This document shows positions 15,786 through 23,028 of a stretch of 23,028 nucleotides of DNA, piece after piece (the stretch's first letter is position 1; every line of letters starts with the position of its first letter). The position numbers and the translations under genes are program-made. This stretch comes from Candidatus Bathyarchaeota archaeon (GTDB lineage Archaea > Thermoproteota > Bathyarchaeia > 40CM-2-53-6), in the NCBI GenBank assembly GCA_005884605.1, contig VBBE01000042.1, forward strand, positions 1 to 23,028, in the 5' to 3' direction. The notes under the pieces were generated by a model. The model saw only the letters and a list, made by a program, of their open reading frames with translations, made no database searches and was not told the origin of the DNA.

Positions 15786-16721
15786 CTAGAGCATTGCGCC
15801 TGTAGGGTACAATACGTAGTTGGAGAAGTTAGGGAAGGGCTTTGAGGACATAAAGAGGTAGTTGTCCAGTATTCTCATCTTCTGTTCCAGTGCCACCTGC
15901 ATGACCTGTTCATTCGAGCCTGTCGCGGCGATACCTACATTCGTAGCTCCTTCAGTGGCGGCCAGCCTGAAGGTGGATCTCAAAACATCCTGAAAAGTTT
16001 CATGCGATACGGTCGCCAGTGGGCCTACCCTTCCATTCTGCCAGACGTACGCGTATCCGGCCGGTTTGTCGCCCGTGGAAAACACGTAGCATCGAACCGT
16101 GGGAAGGCCGAAGAGAAACTCGTGGTTTTTCTCGCGAGGATACCCGAGACTGAGCTCGTCGATCCGGGTGAGAATACTTCTTGCCTTTTCGAAGTCGACC
16201 ATTCTCTCGTTTCTCAATTTAGTCGAGGCACCAGTCTTCACCTGTTGACTGGGACCTTCCATCCAGTAGAGTGGTTCGCGAGGATAGATTCCATAACGCG
16301 CGTACAGGGAGATAGAAACAGGGTTGTAGGCGAAGGTCGCCAGGGCCCGATTGGTGATCGTGGAACCCTTGTGGTGTTTCATCGTCCTATCCATCAGATT
16401 CTGTCCAATGTTGAGACCCTGATACTCGGGCGAGACGAACAAATGCGCGAGATACCATAATGATCCTCGGACCCAGCTCAACGTTAGTCCCGCCAATTTC
16501 CCCTCCACTTCAGCTACCCAGAACCCCTCGCCATCCTCTTTCAGGCCCATTTCGAACCAGGGAAAACCTTGCTGAGGAATAGCCGGCAATTTAGGGGAGG
16601 CGAACGGCGAGGAGTCGAAGAATCCATGCTCTCGCAAGACACAGTCAAACGAGCGTCTGATCAGATTGAGAATTCCCGGAAAATCCTCCACTTTTGCTTT
16701 CCGATATGATACGTCCGACAA
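15786..16721 (-). CDS. GNAT acetyltransferase with two GNAT-like halves
   Basis: 311 residues. The N-terminal half (about 4-150) is a full GNAT domain with LAHLFVSPEYQGLNIGQNLM (91-110), in which QGLNIG binds the acetyl-CoA pyrophosphate. The C-terminal half (about 170-300) is a second, weaker GNAT fold with PAGYAYVWQNGRVGPLATV and a closing hydrophobic strand. Such tandem proteins are common for acetyltransferases of unknown amine substrates. It starts with a TTG at 16721. A TATA-like ACTTTATG on the minus strand lies at 16752-16760. It probably forms an operon with the DUF1579-like gene. Confidence 0.85.
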   Translation of the reverse strand: MSDVSYRKAKVEDFPGILNLIRRSFDCVLREHGFFDSSPFASPKLPAIPQQGFPWFEMGLKEDGEGFWVAEVEGKLAGLTLSWVRGSLWYLAHLFVSPEYQGLNIGQNLMDRTMKHHKGSTITNRALATFAYNPVSISLYARYGIYPREPLYWMEGPSQQVKTGASTKLRNERMVDFEKARSILTRIDELSLGYPREKNHEFLFGLPTVRCYVFSTGDKPAGYAYVWQNGRVGPLATVSHETFQDVLRSTFRLAATEGATNVGIAATGSNEQVMQVALEQKMRILDNYLFMSSKPFPNFSNYVLYPTGAML

Positions 16722-16811
16722 TGGCGGAACGACCGGGCCAGCAATCGAGACATAAAGTATGCTCGGTAGCTGAGAACTTGGGCAGCTCGCTGATCCCGAT
16801 TATTCTTGACC

Positions 16812-16826
16812 TACAATATTATTGTA
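16812..16826. promoter_or_regulatory. Perfect 15-bp palindrome, possible operator
   Basis: TACAATA-T-TATTGTA is perfectly symmetric around 16819. It lies between the FAD oxidase stop and the GNAT start, about 90 bp upstream of the latter. The form resembles binding sites of winged-helix dimers (ArsR/MarR type), but no regulator gene is adjacent. Confidence 0.4.
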
Positions 16827-16916
16827 AGTAGGAAAATGCTTGTGACGAGGAAGCCTGCTCCTTCAAGCTTCGAGATCATGGCACCGAATGGAACAGTCTT
16901 CTCTGGGCGGTCGCTC

Positions 16917-18401
16917 TTAGACTGACGGCTTAATGTTCTGGTTCATGTGAAAGAGGTTTTTCGGATCCCACTTGTTTTTGACTTCTACGAGACGTTTCCA
17001 TACTGCTGGCTTGTAGGCGGCCTGGATTCGGTCGGTCTCCTCCGCCGTCATGAAGTTCACGTAGACCCCACCTGTGGAATACGGTGCGGACGCTTTGAAG
17101 AATGCCCTGGCCCAGGAAGTGCACTTTTGGTCCTCGTTCGGTGTCTCCCATCGGCCGTGGACGTTCATCACGAACTTGGCGTCTCGCTGGGAATAGGCTG
17201 TCTCGTCCGCTGCAACCCGCGAAGCCTGACCCCCTACGAGTCCGATGAAGATCTCGCAATGGGGTGATGGAAGCTTGCCCGCGTACTCGATCATGGAGTC
17301 GAGGGCCGAATCGTTCAAGGTCGAAAAATTGTGCGACTTCCAGTAGTTTCGGAAGCCGGGGGTGAGAAGGGGGTCAAAGGCGCGCTGCCACATCACATAG
17401 GGCTGAGACCCCACATGTTCACCAAGGACCTTTGCGAAGCTCCGAATGGGAGCGATCAATTTCTCGCCCTTCGCTGCATCTCCAGCATAAAAGATGGCGA
17501 ACACGACGATTTCTCTTCCGTGGACTTCAGCTGGCAGAAATGGCAAGGGAGGCGCCTTTCTCAAGACTACCCAAATGCTCAGGTCGTCCGGCATGTGTTC
17601 GACGAACTCTCGGTATTTCTTCAAGACCGTCTTGGCTTCGTCGAAGGGGAAAACAATCAATCCGCTGAACACGGTAGGACCAACGGGATGCAATTGGAAC
17701 TCGAAGGAGGTGACGATGCCAAAGTTCCCGCCGCCACCGCGGATGGCCCAGAACAGGTCCGGATTCTCACTGGCACTTGCTCGGACCAGCTTTCCGTCGG
17801 CTGTCACCACGTCCGCTGATACGAGGTTGTCCACTGACATTCCGTATTTTCGACTGAGCCAGCCAAAACCGCCGCCGAGGGTGAGCCCGGCCACGCCCGT
17901 AGTCGAGTTTATTCCCAGGGGCGTGGCTAGCCCAAAGACCTGGGCGTCGTGATCGAAGTCCGCAAGAGTCGCTCCTGGCTCAACAAATGCGCGCCGCTCT
18001 TTCAGATCTACCCGCACCGATTTCATCGGCGAGAGGTCGATCACTAGTCCTCCGTCGCATACCGCGTTGCCGGCGATGTTATGGCCGCCACCGCGTATGG
18101 AGACTAGTAAGTCGTTCTTTCTAGCAAAATCCACGGCATGTATTACATCGGCAGCTCCGGCACATCGTGCAATGAGCGCCGGCCGTTTGTCTATCATGGC
18201 GTTCCAGATTGTTCGCCCCTTGTCATACCCAGGAGAGTCGGATGTGAGAAGCTCTCCTCGGATGTTTCCCTTCAGTTCCTTGACCGCTGTTTCAGTAATA
18301 TCGAATCTCCCTCTAGAAGTGACAACCTGCAAGTTTCGAATCCTCGACGAGGGCGGCTTCTCGCGCGATAAAACGGTTTCTGACAATTCGCAGATAGCCA
18401 T
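16917..18401 (-). CDS. Berberine-bridge-type FAD-linked oxidase
   Basis: 494 residues. The FAD-binding domain has SIRGGGHNIAGNAVCDGG (His107, the usual covalent FAD ligand), FVEPGATLADFD, GVAGLTLGGGFGWLSRKYG and AIRGGGGNFGIVTSFEF. The C-terminal BBE segment is VYVNFMTAEETDRIQAAYK then NKWDPKNLFHMNQNI. The cysteine that makes a second flavin bond in bicovalent members is missing from the GLTLGGGFG loop, so a single histidyl link is expected. Such enzymes oxidise alcohols, sugars or alkaloid-like amines with oxygen. The ATG at 18401 adds about 40 residues before the RGELLTSDSPGYD block where most relatives begin. No signal peptide is seen. Confidence 0.92.
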   Translation of the reverse strand: MAICELSETVLSREKPPSSRIRNLQVVTSRGRFDITETAVKELKGNIRGELLTSDSPGYDKGRTIWNAMIDKRPALIARCAGAADVIHAVDFARKNDLLVSIRGGGHNIAGNAVCDGGLVIDLSPMKSVRVDLKERRAFVEPGATLADFDHDAQVFGLATPLGINSTTGVAGLTLGGGFGWLSRKYGMSVDNLVSADVVTADGKLVRASASENPDLFWAIRGGGGNFGIVTSFEFQLHPVGPTVFSGLIVFPFDEAKTVLKKYREFVEHMPDDLSIWVVLRKAPPLPFLPAEVHGREIVVFAIFYAGDAAKGEKLIAPIRSFAKVLGEHVGSQPYVMWQRAFDPLLTPGFRNYWKSHNFSTLNDSALDSMIEYAGKLPSPHCEIFIGLVGGQASRVAADETAYSQRDAKFVMNVHGRWETPNEDQKCTSWARAFFKASAPYSTGGVYVNFMTAEETDRIQAAYKPAVWKRLVEVKNKWDPKNLFHMNQNIKPSV

Positions 18402-18491
18402 GAGAGGATTCTGGCATACGTTGATAGCGAGAGGCTGGCACTCCCAATAGATAGATTAGCACAAGGTAGCGGTTCATGATTTGGAAACGAG

Positions 18492-20060
18492 CTACAGGTC
18501 TTCTCTCCTAGTGACCGCGTCTCCGGCCTTGTTCAGGAGAAAGTTGATCGAGAGACCGGTGAAGATGATTGAGATTGCTACGAGTCCAAGTGCAAGGATT
18601 GTGAGGTAGCTTGGCCCAAGTATGGCCACGAGCGTTTCCGAGACGAAGACCAGCAAGATCACAGGGGAGACCATCACGAGGTTGATGATTGTTTGGAAGA
18701 GGAATCTTCGAATGTCCGCCAGTTCTTGTGCCTGAGATGAGAGGATGTCGTCGGTTGAGCTCTGTCCATACTTCGATGCAAAGAACATCCCTCCTGCCAT
18801 GGTGATACTAGCAATCTCTAGTGCTCCTGGCAGCGCGAGGATCACCCCTAACAATAGGGATGGCTGAGAAAGGCCTCCTAGGATTAATGGGACGCCGACT
18901 GCTATGACCACTGGGGCGAGGTATAGGAGTAGGGGCGCGGCCCGAGCGCGATATACTTCTTTCACGTATCTCCGCATGCTTACTGGAGACGATTTCAGAA
19001 TCCAGAGCCGCTCTTTCTCAATCCATCTCGAAGCGGTTCCGGAGCCGAAGGATCCGATTATGAACAGCATGAAGAGGAACGGGGTCGGCGACGACTGGAA
19101 AGAGCCTGATAGAGCGTAGATGATCATGAAGCCTGCGAGAAAGATAGCGCTGATGAGCTGCGCTCTCGCCTCCCGGGTCCGGCTGCTCAGGATCTTCTCC
19201 TTGAGTCTCACGATAGACCAGATGGACTTTCCCTTCGGGTCCAGCCGAGAAACCTGGTTGGAACGATCAAATTTTTCGCCGGTCGCGGATGACACTTCGA
19301 GGAGGTCGTAGAAGTGTCCGCGCGACATTCTCACGCCAAAAAGCAGAACTCCGCCGAGCCAGGCAAACAATAGCAGAAGATCCGCAAGATACGTTAGCCC
19401 TCCCGCAGTCCCGCTGACAAGGCCAACACTCACAGCCGCTGAGAGTCCGTTCGGTAGGACCCGGGTGACCTCAGCTATTCCCGTTGGGATTCCGGGAATG
19501 AGCAGAGTGATGGGGAGCAGGCTGACAACCATGACGAGCACAATGAAGAGGTTCCTCCACATCTTCTTCCTCTCGCCAAGTCCATGCCCGAGTGAGAGTG
19601 TAATGTCGGCGCTTAGCAAGAGTCCGATTACGAGAAAGACGAGGGTCACGAGTCCGGCCAAGACAGCGGCAGACCATGAAGTGTGGTAGTACGCAGAAAA
19701 TCGCAAGTATAACACGATGATCGGCGGAAATCCGAACAGAACCGTGGTGAGCGAGTTTAGCAGGACCTTGGCGGCGAAGACCTCACGAGGCGGTACGGGA
19801 GATGTGAATACGTAATCCACATCGCCTGCACTCACAGGCAGCCCGCTCCCATTGAAACCGCTCTGAATCAAACCGACAAGAAACAATGCGAGGAAAAGGC
19901 TCAGAGCCACTTCCGAGAGACCTGTCGATAAGCCAACTCGGTTGGAGAAGGAGAGATAGGTGGAGCTGCCGAAGAGAATGAAGATAATCGAAAAAAATTC
20001 ACCGGTGACTAGGCCTAGAATCGTCGCTCTTGTGAATCGTCCTTTGACCCAATATCGCAT
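18492..20060 (-). CDS. ABC exporter permease, 522 residues
   Basis: Twelve or so hydrophobic segments in two halves are separated by a charged region (about 255-310). The N-terminal half contains VDYVFTSPVPPREVFAAKVL and the middle has WIEKERLWILKSSPVSMRRYV. This is the repeated loop of large ABC-2-type exporter permeases, in which a statement of membrane-edge helices follows an (E/D)-x-x-(F/W)-x-x-x-(S)-P-(V) segment. The ATG at 20060 lies 35 bp after the ATPase stop, so the pair forms one operon. The gene is intact, which contrasts with its broken ATPase partner. The substrate is unknown. Confidence 0.85.
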   Translation of the reverse strand: MRYWVKGRFTRATILGLVTGEFFSIIFILFGSSTYLSFSNRVGLSTGLSEVALSLFLALFLVGLIQSGFNGSGLPVSAGDVDYVFTSPVPPREVFAAKVLLNSLTTVLFGFPPIIVLYLRFSAYYHTSWSAAVLAGLVTLVFLVIGLLLSADITLSLGHGLGERKKMWRNLFIVLVMVVSLLPITLLIPGIPTGIAEVTRVLPNGLSAAVSVGLVSGTAGGLTYLADLLLLFAWLGGVLLFGVRMSRGHFYDLLEVSSATGEKFDRSNQVSRLDPKGKSIWSIVRLKEKILSSRTREARAQLISAIFLAGFMIIYALSGSFQSSPTPFLFMLFIIGSFGSGTASRWIEKERLWILKSSPVSMRRYVKEVYRARAAPLLLYLAPVVIAVGVPLILGGLSQPSLLLGVILALPGALEIASITMAGGMFFASKYGQSSTDDILSSQAQELADIRRFLFQTIINLVMVSPVILLVFVSETLVAILGPSYLTILALGLVAISIIFTGLSINFLLNKAGDAVTRREDL

Positions 20061-20095
20061 GAGAGTGCCAATGGTCCCTAGTGGGCCGGGGACGC

Positions 20096-20850
20096 TCAGT
20101 GCCTGGTCGGCGCCTCGCCCTTTTCCTCGATCAATTGTAGAAACACGTCCTCCAATCTCGCATCACTCGCTGTATTCGCCATTTTTCGGAGACTCTCGAC
20201 GTCTCCCACTGCCACAATTTTTCCGTGGTCGATGATCGCAATCCTCCCCGCATGTGTCTGAGCAACATCCAAGTCATGAGTCGACAGGATCGTGATAACA
20301 CCTCTTTTAGTCTGACCGCTGATCCAGTCCTTCACGGAGACCCGGGTCTTCGGGTCCAAAGCCGTCAAAGGCTCATCCAAGACTAGAACTTGGGGGGGTG
20401 GAGACTGGTAGCGATCAACGCCACCTTCTGCTTCATCCCTTTCGACAAGCTGCCGACCAGACTGTTACGCTTCTCCTCCAACGTGAAGCTCTTCAGAGAT
20501 TCAAGAATCTCCTGGTCGAGAAGATCATCTGCGACTCCTCGAATTTTCCCAACAAACTGGAGGAACTCTAAAGTTGTTAGACCGGTGTAGAGGATGGGAT
20601 TCTCCGGCAAGTACCCGATCAGTTTTTTCGCCTTCTCCGGGTCCACCACAATGTCATACTCGCCTAGTCGAATTGTCCCACTGGTTGGCCTGAGTATCCC
20701 GACCAAGATCTTTAGAAGACTACTCTTACCGGCGCCGTTTGGTCCGAGAAGCCCGAAGACCTCGCCTGAACCTATCTTGAGCGAGACATTGTCCAGAGCC
20801 ACGAGGGTTCCATAGTGCTTCGTTAGGTTCTCGATTGATATCTCGACCGT
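20096..20850 (-). pseudogene. ABC exporter ATPase, frameshifted and with a nonstandard start
   Basis: Two adjoining frames together make a full ATPase. The first carries Walker A GLLGPNGAGKSS and the signature SLSKGMKQKVA, then stops after SLHPPKF at 20383. The second carries the Walker B end DEPLTALDP and the H-loop LSTHDLDVAQ. Adding one base to the run of seven G (plus strand, 20392-20398) would join them as HPPQVLVLDEPL, and the total length then becomes a multiple of three. The conserved N-terminus VEISIENLTKHYGTLVALD precedes the first usable GTG (20802). The best start there is ACG at 20850, where ATG would be expected. This may be a genuine pseudogene, a sequencing error at the homopolymer, or programmed slippage. 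Confidence 0.8.
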
Positions 20851-20892
20851 GGCGTCGACCCTCTTTGGAGAATAGATGGGCTAAGCGAGTAG

Positions 20893-20905
20893 CGATACTT
20901 AACGA
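20893..20905 (-). promoter_or_regulatory. TATA-like box for the ABC exporter operon
   Basis: CGTTAAGTATC on the minus strand would start transcripts near 20873, about 23 bases before the ACG codon proposed as the ATPase start. The spacing supports a start upstream of the GTG at 20802. Confidence 0.35.
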
Positions 20906-21013
20906 CCAAGTTGAGAGTCTCGTGATGATTGTCAGACTTCTCCAGGAGTAGGGGGTGAGTAGCCGAGTTGTGATTTTGGCAGGAAAAAGATGCCTATTTG
21001 AAAGAGAAGGAAG

Positions 21014-21367
21014 TCAAGCGACAACCGATCGTCTGGGAAACCTAACTGAAAGTAAGACGGCCAGTCCTACTATGCTCAAGGCTGATGCCCAGCTCAGAAT
21101 AGGTCCGTAGATGGAATAAACAGAGCCGAGCGGGAGAACCACGACGTTGAGAAAGGCGAGTTCGTTTCCGACCGTTAAGTATAGGTTAAGACAAATCCAG
21201 ACAAATATCAGAGCTGCCACAGCCTTCCTAAGCGGGTCCATGTCCTTCCATTTTAGGGTCAATCTCTCCCCTTTCTGCTGAGAAATGTTGAATCTCACGA
21301 TCCAGACGATGCAACCAACCAAGACTAGGATAGGCACGCCGTCGAGAGCGATTTCCAAGGAGCCCAT
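21014..21367 (-). CDS. Small membrane protein, three helices
   Basis: 117 residues from an ATG at 21367. Hydrophobic segments lie at about 9-26, 49-67 and 88-108, and between the first two is a charged cytosolic loop (QQKGERLTLKWKDMDPLRK). The family is not recognised. A TATA-like GCTTAATTC at about 21404-21412 and an inverted repeat at 21377-21394 lie immediately upstream, so expression may be controlled at the transcription start. It is divergent from the M20 peptidase gene. Confidence 0.65.
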   Translation of the reverse strand: MGSLEIALDGVPILVLVGCIVWIVRFNISQQKGERLTLKWKDMDPLRKAVAALIFVWICLNLYLTVGNELAFLNVVVLPLGSVYSIYGPILSWASALSIVGLAVLLSVRFPRRSVVA

Positions 21368-21376
21368 ACTTCGCCC

Positions 21377-21394
21377 CTGTTCTATAGAGAACAG
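21377..21394. promoter_or_regulatory. Inverted repeat at the promoter of the small membrane protein
   Basis: CTGTTCT-ATAG-AGAACAG has perfect 7-bp arms. It lies between the TATA-like box and the ATG at 21367, across the expected transcription start, where an archaeal repressor would act. Confidence 0.4.
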
Positions 21395-21476
21395 CAGGGC
21401 CGAGAATTAAGCGTATTGCCGCTGAGACTCCGAAAGAACAATTAACGAGTGGGGGCCCAATCCCAACCGGTATCTC

Positions 21477-22763
21477 TTGCCCTCTCAAGCTGAGATTCGA
21501 CAGGTTGACCGTTGGATTGACGCTCACAAGAAGGATCTAGTTGATCTTACCTGTCGTCTTGTCAGTATCGATACTACTGTTCCTCCAGGTCTGAACTATC
21601 CGAAGATCTCGCAGGTTCTTGCTGGCGAGCTCAAAGAGCTGGGTGTTACGCCTTCTGTGAGCCATATTTCCGAGGGCACGATCAAAAGACGGGTTAGCCC
21701 TGAGGTCGGGCTTAAGGGTCCCCGGCCGAATACGTACGCGACTCTCAAGGGCGAAGGTGACGGTCCTAAGATTCTTCTCAATGGGCATGTGGATGTTGTC
21801 CCGGCTGACCCGTCAGGATGGACTAACGACCCATTCAAACCCACTATTAGGAATGGTCAGATCTATGGACGGGGAGCGGCTGACATGAAAGGGTCGGACG
21901 CGTGTACGATCTTTTCGTTGAAGGCGTTGGTCGAGACTGGCGTGAAGTTTGGTGGATCGATTATTCCAACTTTTACCACGGACGAGGAGGTGGGAGGGTA
22001 CACCGGCGTCAACCATCTGGTGGATAAACATGTGATAACGAAGGACATTGAATATTGCATTTCCACCGATAGTGGCATAGAGGTGTTGCATGTCGCGAGT
22101 CTTGGTGATTCCGAGTTTGTCATCACGGTCAAGGGTGAGGCGGCGCACTCGGGACGGGGATGGACGGGTATCAACGCGATTGAAGAGGCTGCTGCGTTGA
22201 TTGAGAAATTGAAGGTTCTGGGTCAGGAGATTGGGATGAGGAGGTCGAAGATTCCGGCGGAGCCGTTGTATGGGACGAAGAAGATGCGGCCAGGCCTCTA
22301 CGTGAATATGATCAAAGGCGGCCTGAAAGGCAACATCATACCAGACACATGCGAGATACTAGTCGACAGACGATTCATACCAGAAGAAAGAGCCGCAGAG
22401 GTCGAGAAGGAGATCGGCAGGGTCTTGAGAGAGTTCGCAAAAGAGAGTACGGCAAAGGTCTCGATGAAGAAGATTCTTGGATACGATCCTATGATCACGC
22501 CTCCCAACCACAAGCTTGTCAGGGTTGTCAGGAAACAAGCGAGAAAAGTTCTCGGACGAGACACACCGCCCGCGGGAAGTCAGGGGTCAACTGATATGGC
22601 AGTTGTCAGCCAACTAGGCATACCCGTAGCCGTGCTGGGTGCAACACGACAGGACAGCAACATTCACGGAATAGACGAACACGTACGCATAAGCGACCTC
22701 GTAAGCGTCACAAAAATCCTAACACACTCATACCTCGAACTACTGCCGACCCGTGCGAAATAG
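21477..22763 (+). CDS. M20 family metallopeptidase (ArgE/DapE/CPG2-like)
   Basis: 428 residues from a TTG at 21477. Zinc and catalytic blocks are NGHVDVVPA (His and catalytic Asp), GRGAADMKG (bridging Asp), TDEEVGG (catalytic Glu, second zinc Glu), the dimerisation-domain segment GEAAHSGRGWTGINAIEEA, GSTDMAVV and NIHGIDEHV (final zinc His). It would deacylate or hydrolyse an N-acyl amino acid or dipeptide in the cytosol; the substrate is not defined by sequence. Codon style changes near base 22290: the first two thirds prefers G/T-ending codons and the remainder A/C-ending ones. No operon partner is evident. Confidence 0.93.
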   Translation: MPSQAEIRQVDRWIDAHKKDLVDLTCRLVSIDTTVPPGLNYPKISQVLAGELKELGVTPSVSHISEGTIKRRVSPEVGLKGPRPNTYATLKGEGDGPKILLNGHVDVVPADPSGWTNDPFKPTIRNGQIYGRGAADMKGSDACTIFSLKALVETGVKFGGSIIPTFTTDEEVGGYTGVNHLVDKHVITKDIEYCISTDSGIEVLHVASLGDSEFVITVKGEAAHSGRGWTGINAIEEAAALIEKLKVLGQEIGMRRSKIPAEPLYGTKKMRPGLYVNMIKGGLKGNIIPDTCEILVDRRFIPEERAAEVEKEIGRVLREFAKESTAKVSMKKILGYDPMITPPNHKLVRVVRKQARKVLGRDTPPAGSQGSTDMAVVSQLGIPVAVLGATRQDSNIHGIDEHVRISDLVSVTKILTHSYLELLPTRAK

Positions 22764-22775
22764 ACTCAGCGACCC

Positions 22776-23028
22776 TTACGAGGTTCGGATTTCTATGGTG
22801 ACGGGTCCGTAGTAGTTGAAGTCTGGAGCTTGAAGCCGCATCGATAGGGCAACCCCTCCGAGGGCCGCTACCGAAATAGGGGTTGGAGGCGCATAGAGGA
22901 CAAAACCCTGTGTCCGGAGAGAGATCGAGTCTACTGAATGTGCCTGCCAGAGGTCATAATTGACCAGTGAAAATCTGAATCCCATCTGACCTTGTCCCCA
23001 CGTGAACATGGATCCACTGACGGTGCGT
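22776..23028 (-). CDS. C-terminal part of an unidentified protein, cut by the window edge
   Basis: The minus-strand frame is open from the window end to a stop at 22776, giving at least 83 residues. The visible part is beta-rich, with few charges and many aromatic and small residues (FRFSLVNYDLWQ, GFVLYAPPTPISVAAL, FNYYGPVTIEIRTS), as in the outer domain of secreted archaeal proteins. No family is recognised. The ATG at 23009 is probably internal. Confidence 0.5.
   Translation of the reverse strand, partial: RTVSGSMFTWGQGQMGFRFSLVNYDLWQAHSVDSISLRTQGFVLYAPPTPISVAALGGVALSMRLQAPDFNYYGPVTIEIRTS

Noticed and set aside
1..23028. tRNA, rRNA, CRISPR array, insertion sequence or attachment site
   Set aside because: Reading both strands gave no cloverleaf ending in a TTCRA arm, no regularly spaced repeats, no transposase or integrase motifs and no flanking direct repeats. 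A covariance-model scan would be needed to exclude small RNAs.

Overview
This window looks like archaeal chromosome. A/T-rich TATA-like boxes sit about 20-35 bp ahead of several start codons. Many starts appear leaderless or have very short leaders. TTG and GTG starts are common, and genes are packed with little intergenic DNA. The gene set (MMPL exporter, EamA and CDF transporters, HIT protein, orphan HyuB, M20 peptidase, ECF S component) does not fix the phylum. A Thermoproteota/Nitrososphaerota-type lineage is a guess. No rRNA, tRNA, CRISPR array, insertion sequence or phage module was seen.

Layout. 1-1706: the end of a small membrane protein, an overlapping unknown gene, and a multi-pass membrane protein. 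1990-7296: the most interesting part. It holds a secreted, membrane-anchored alpha/alpha-toroid protein (minus), a HIT protein and an orphan hydantoinase B subunit (both plus), then a DUF4430 (transcobalamin C-terminal-like) protein overlapping an ECF-transporter S component (both minus). A BtuF-like cobalamin/metal-chelate binding protein is divergent from these (plus). 7316-10119: a PEP-mutase/isocitrate-lyase-family enzyme, a CDF metal transporter and an EamA permease. 10334-13033: a large MMPL/RND-type exporter. 13034-16721: small enzymes and unknowns, including OsmC, DUF1428, an unlisted 55-residue zinc ribbon, a DUF1579-like protein and a double GNAT. 16917-18401: a berberine-bridge-type FAD oxidase. 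18492-20850: an ABC exporter whose permease is intact but whose ATPase is frameshifted and lacks a standard start codon. 21014-23028: a small membrane protein, an M20 peptidase, and the end of an unidentified protein.

How the genes may work together. Two minus-strand genes, the toroid protein and the S component, carry the same 22-bp GC-rich inverted-repeat element (3133-3154 and 6275-6296) just downstream of their TATA boxes, at the expected transcription start. Animal B12 carriers (transcobalamin, intrinsic factor) consist of an alpha/alpha-barrel domain plus a C-terminal domain of the DUF4430 type. Here those two folds appear on separate proteins, under a shared control element or next to it, alongside an ECF S component and a BtuF-like protein. 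I infer a co-regulated archaeal corrinoid capture and uptake system, a split-transcobalamin arrangement. The substrate is inferred from fold and context only. The ECF energising subunits are not in the window.
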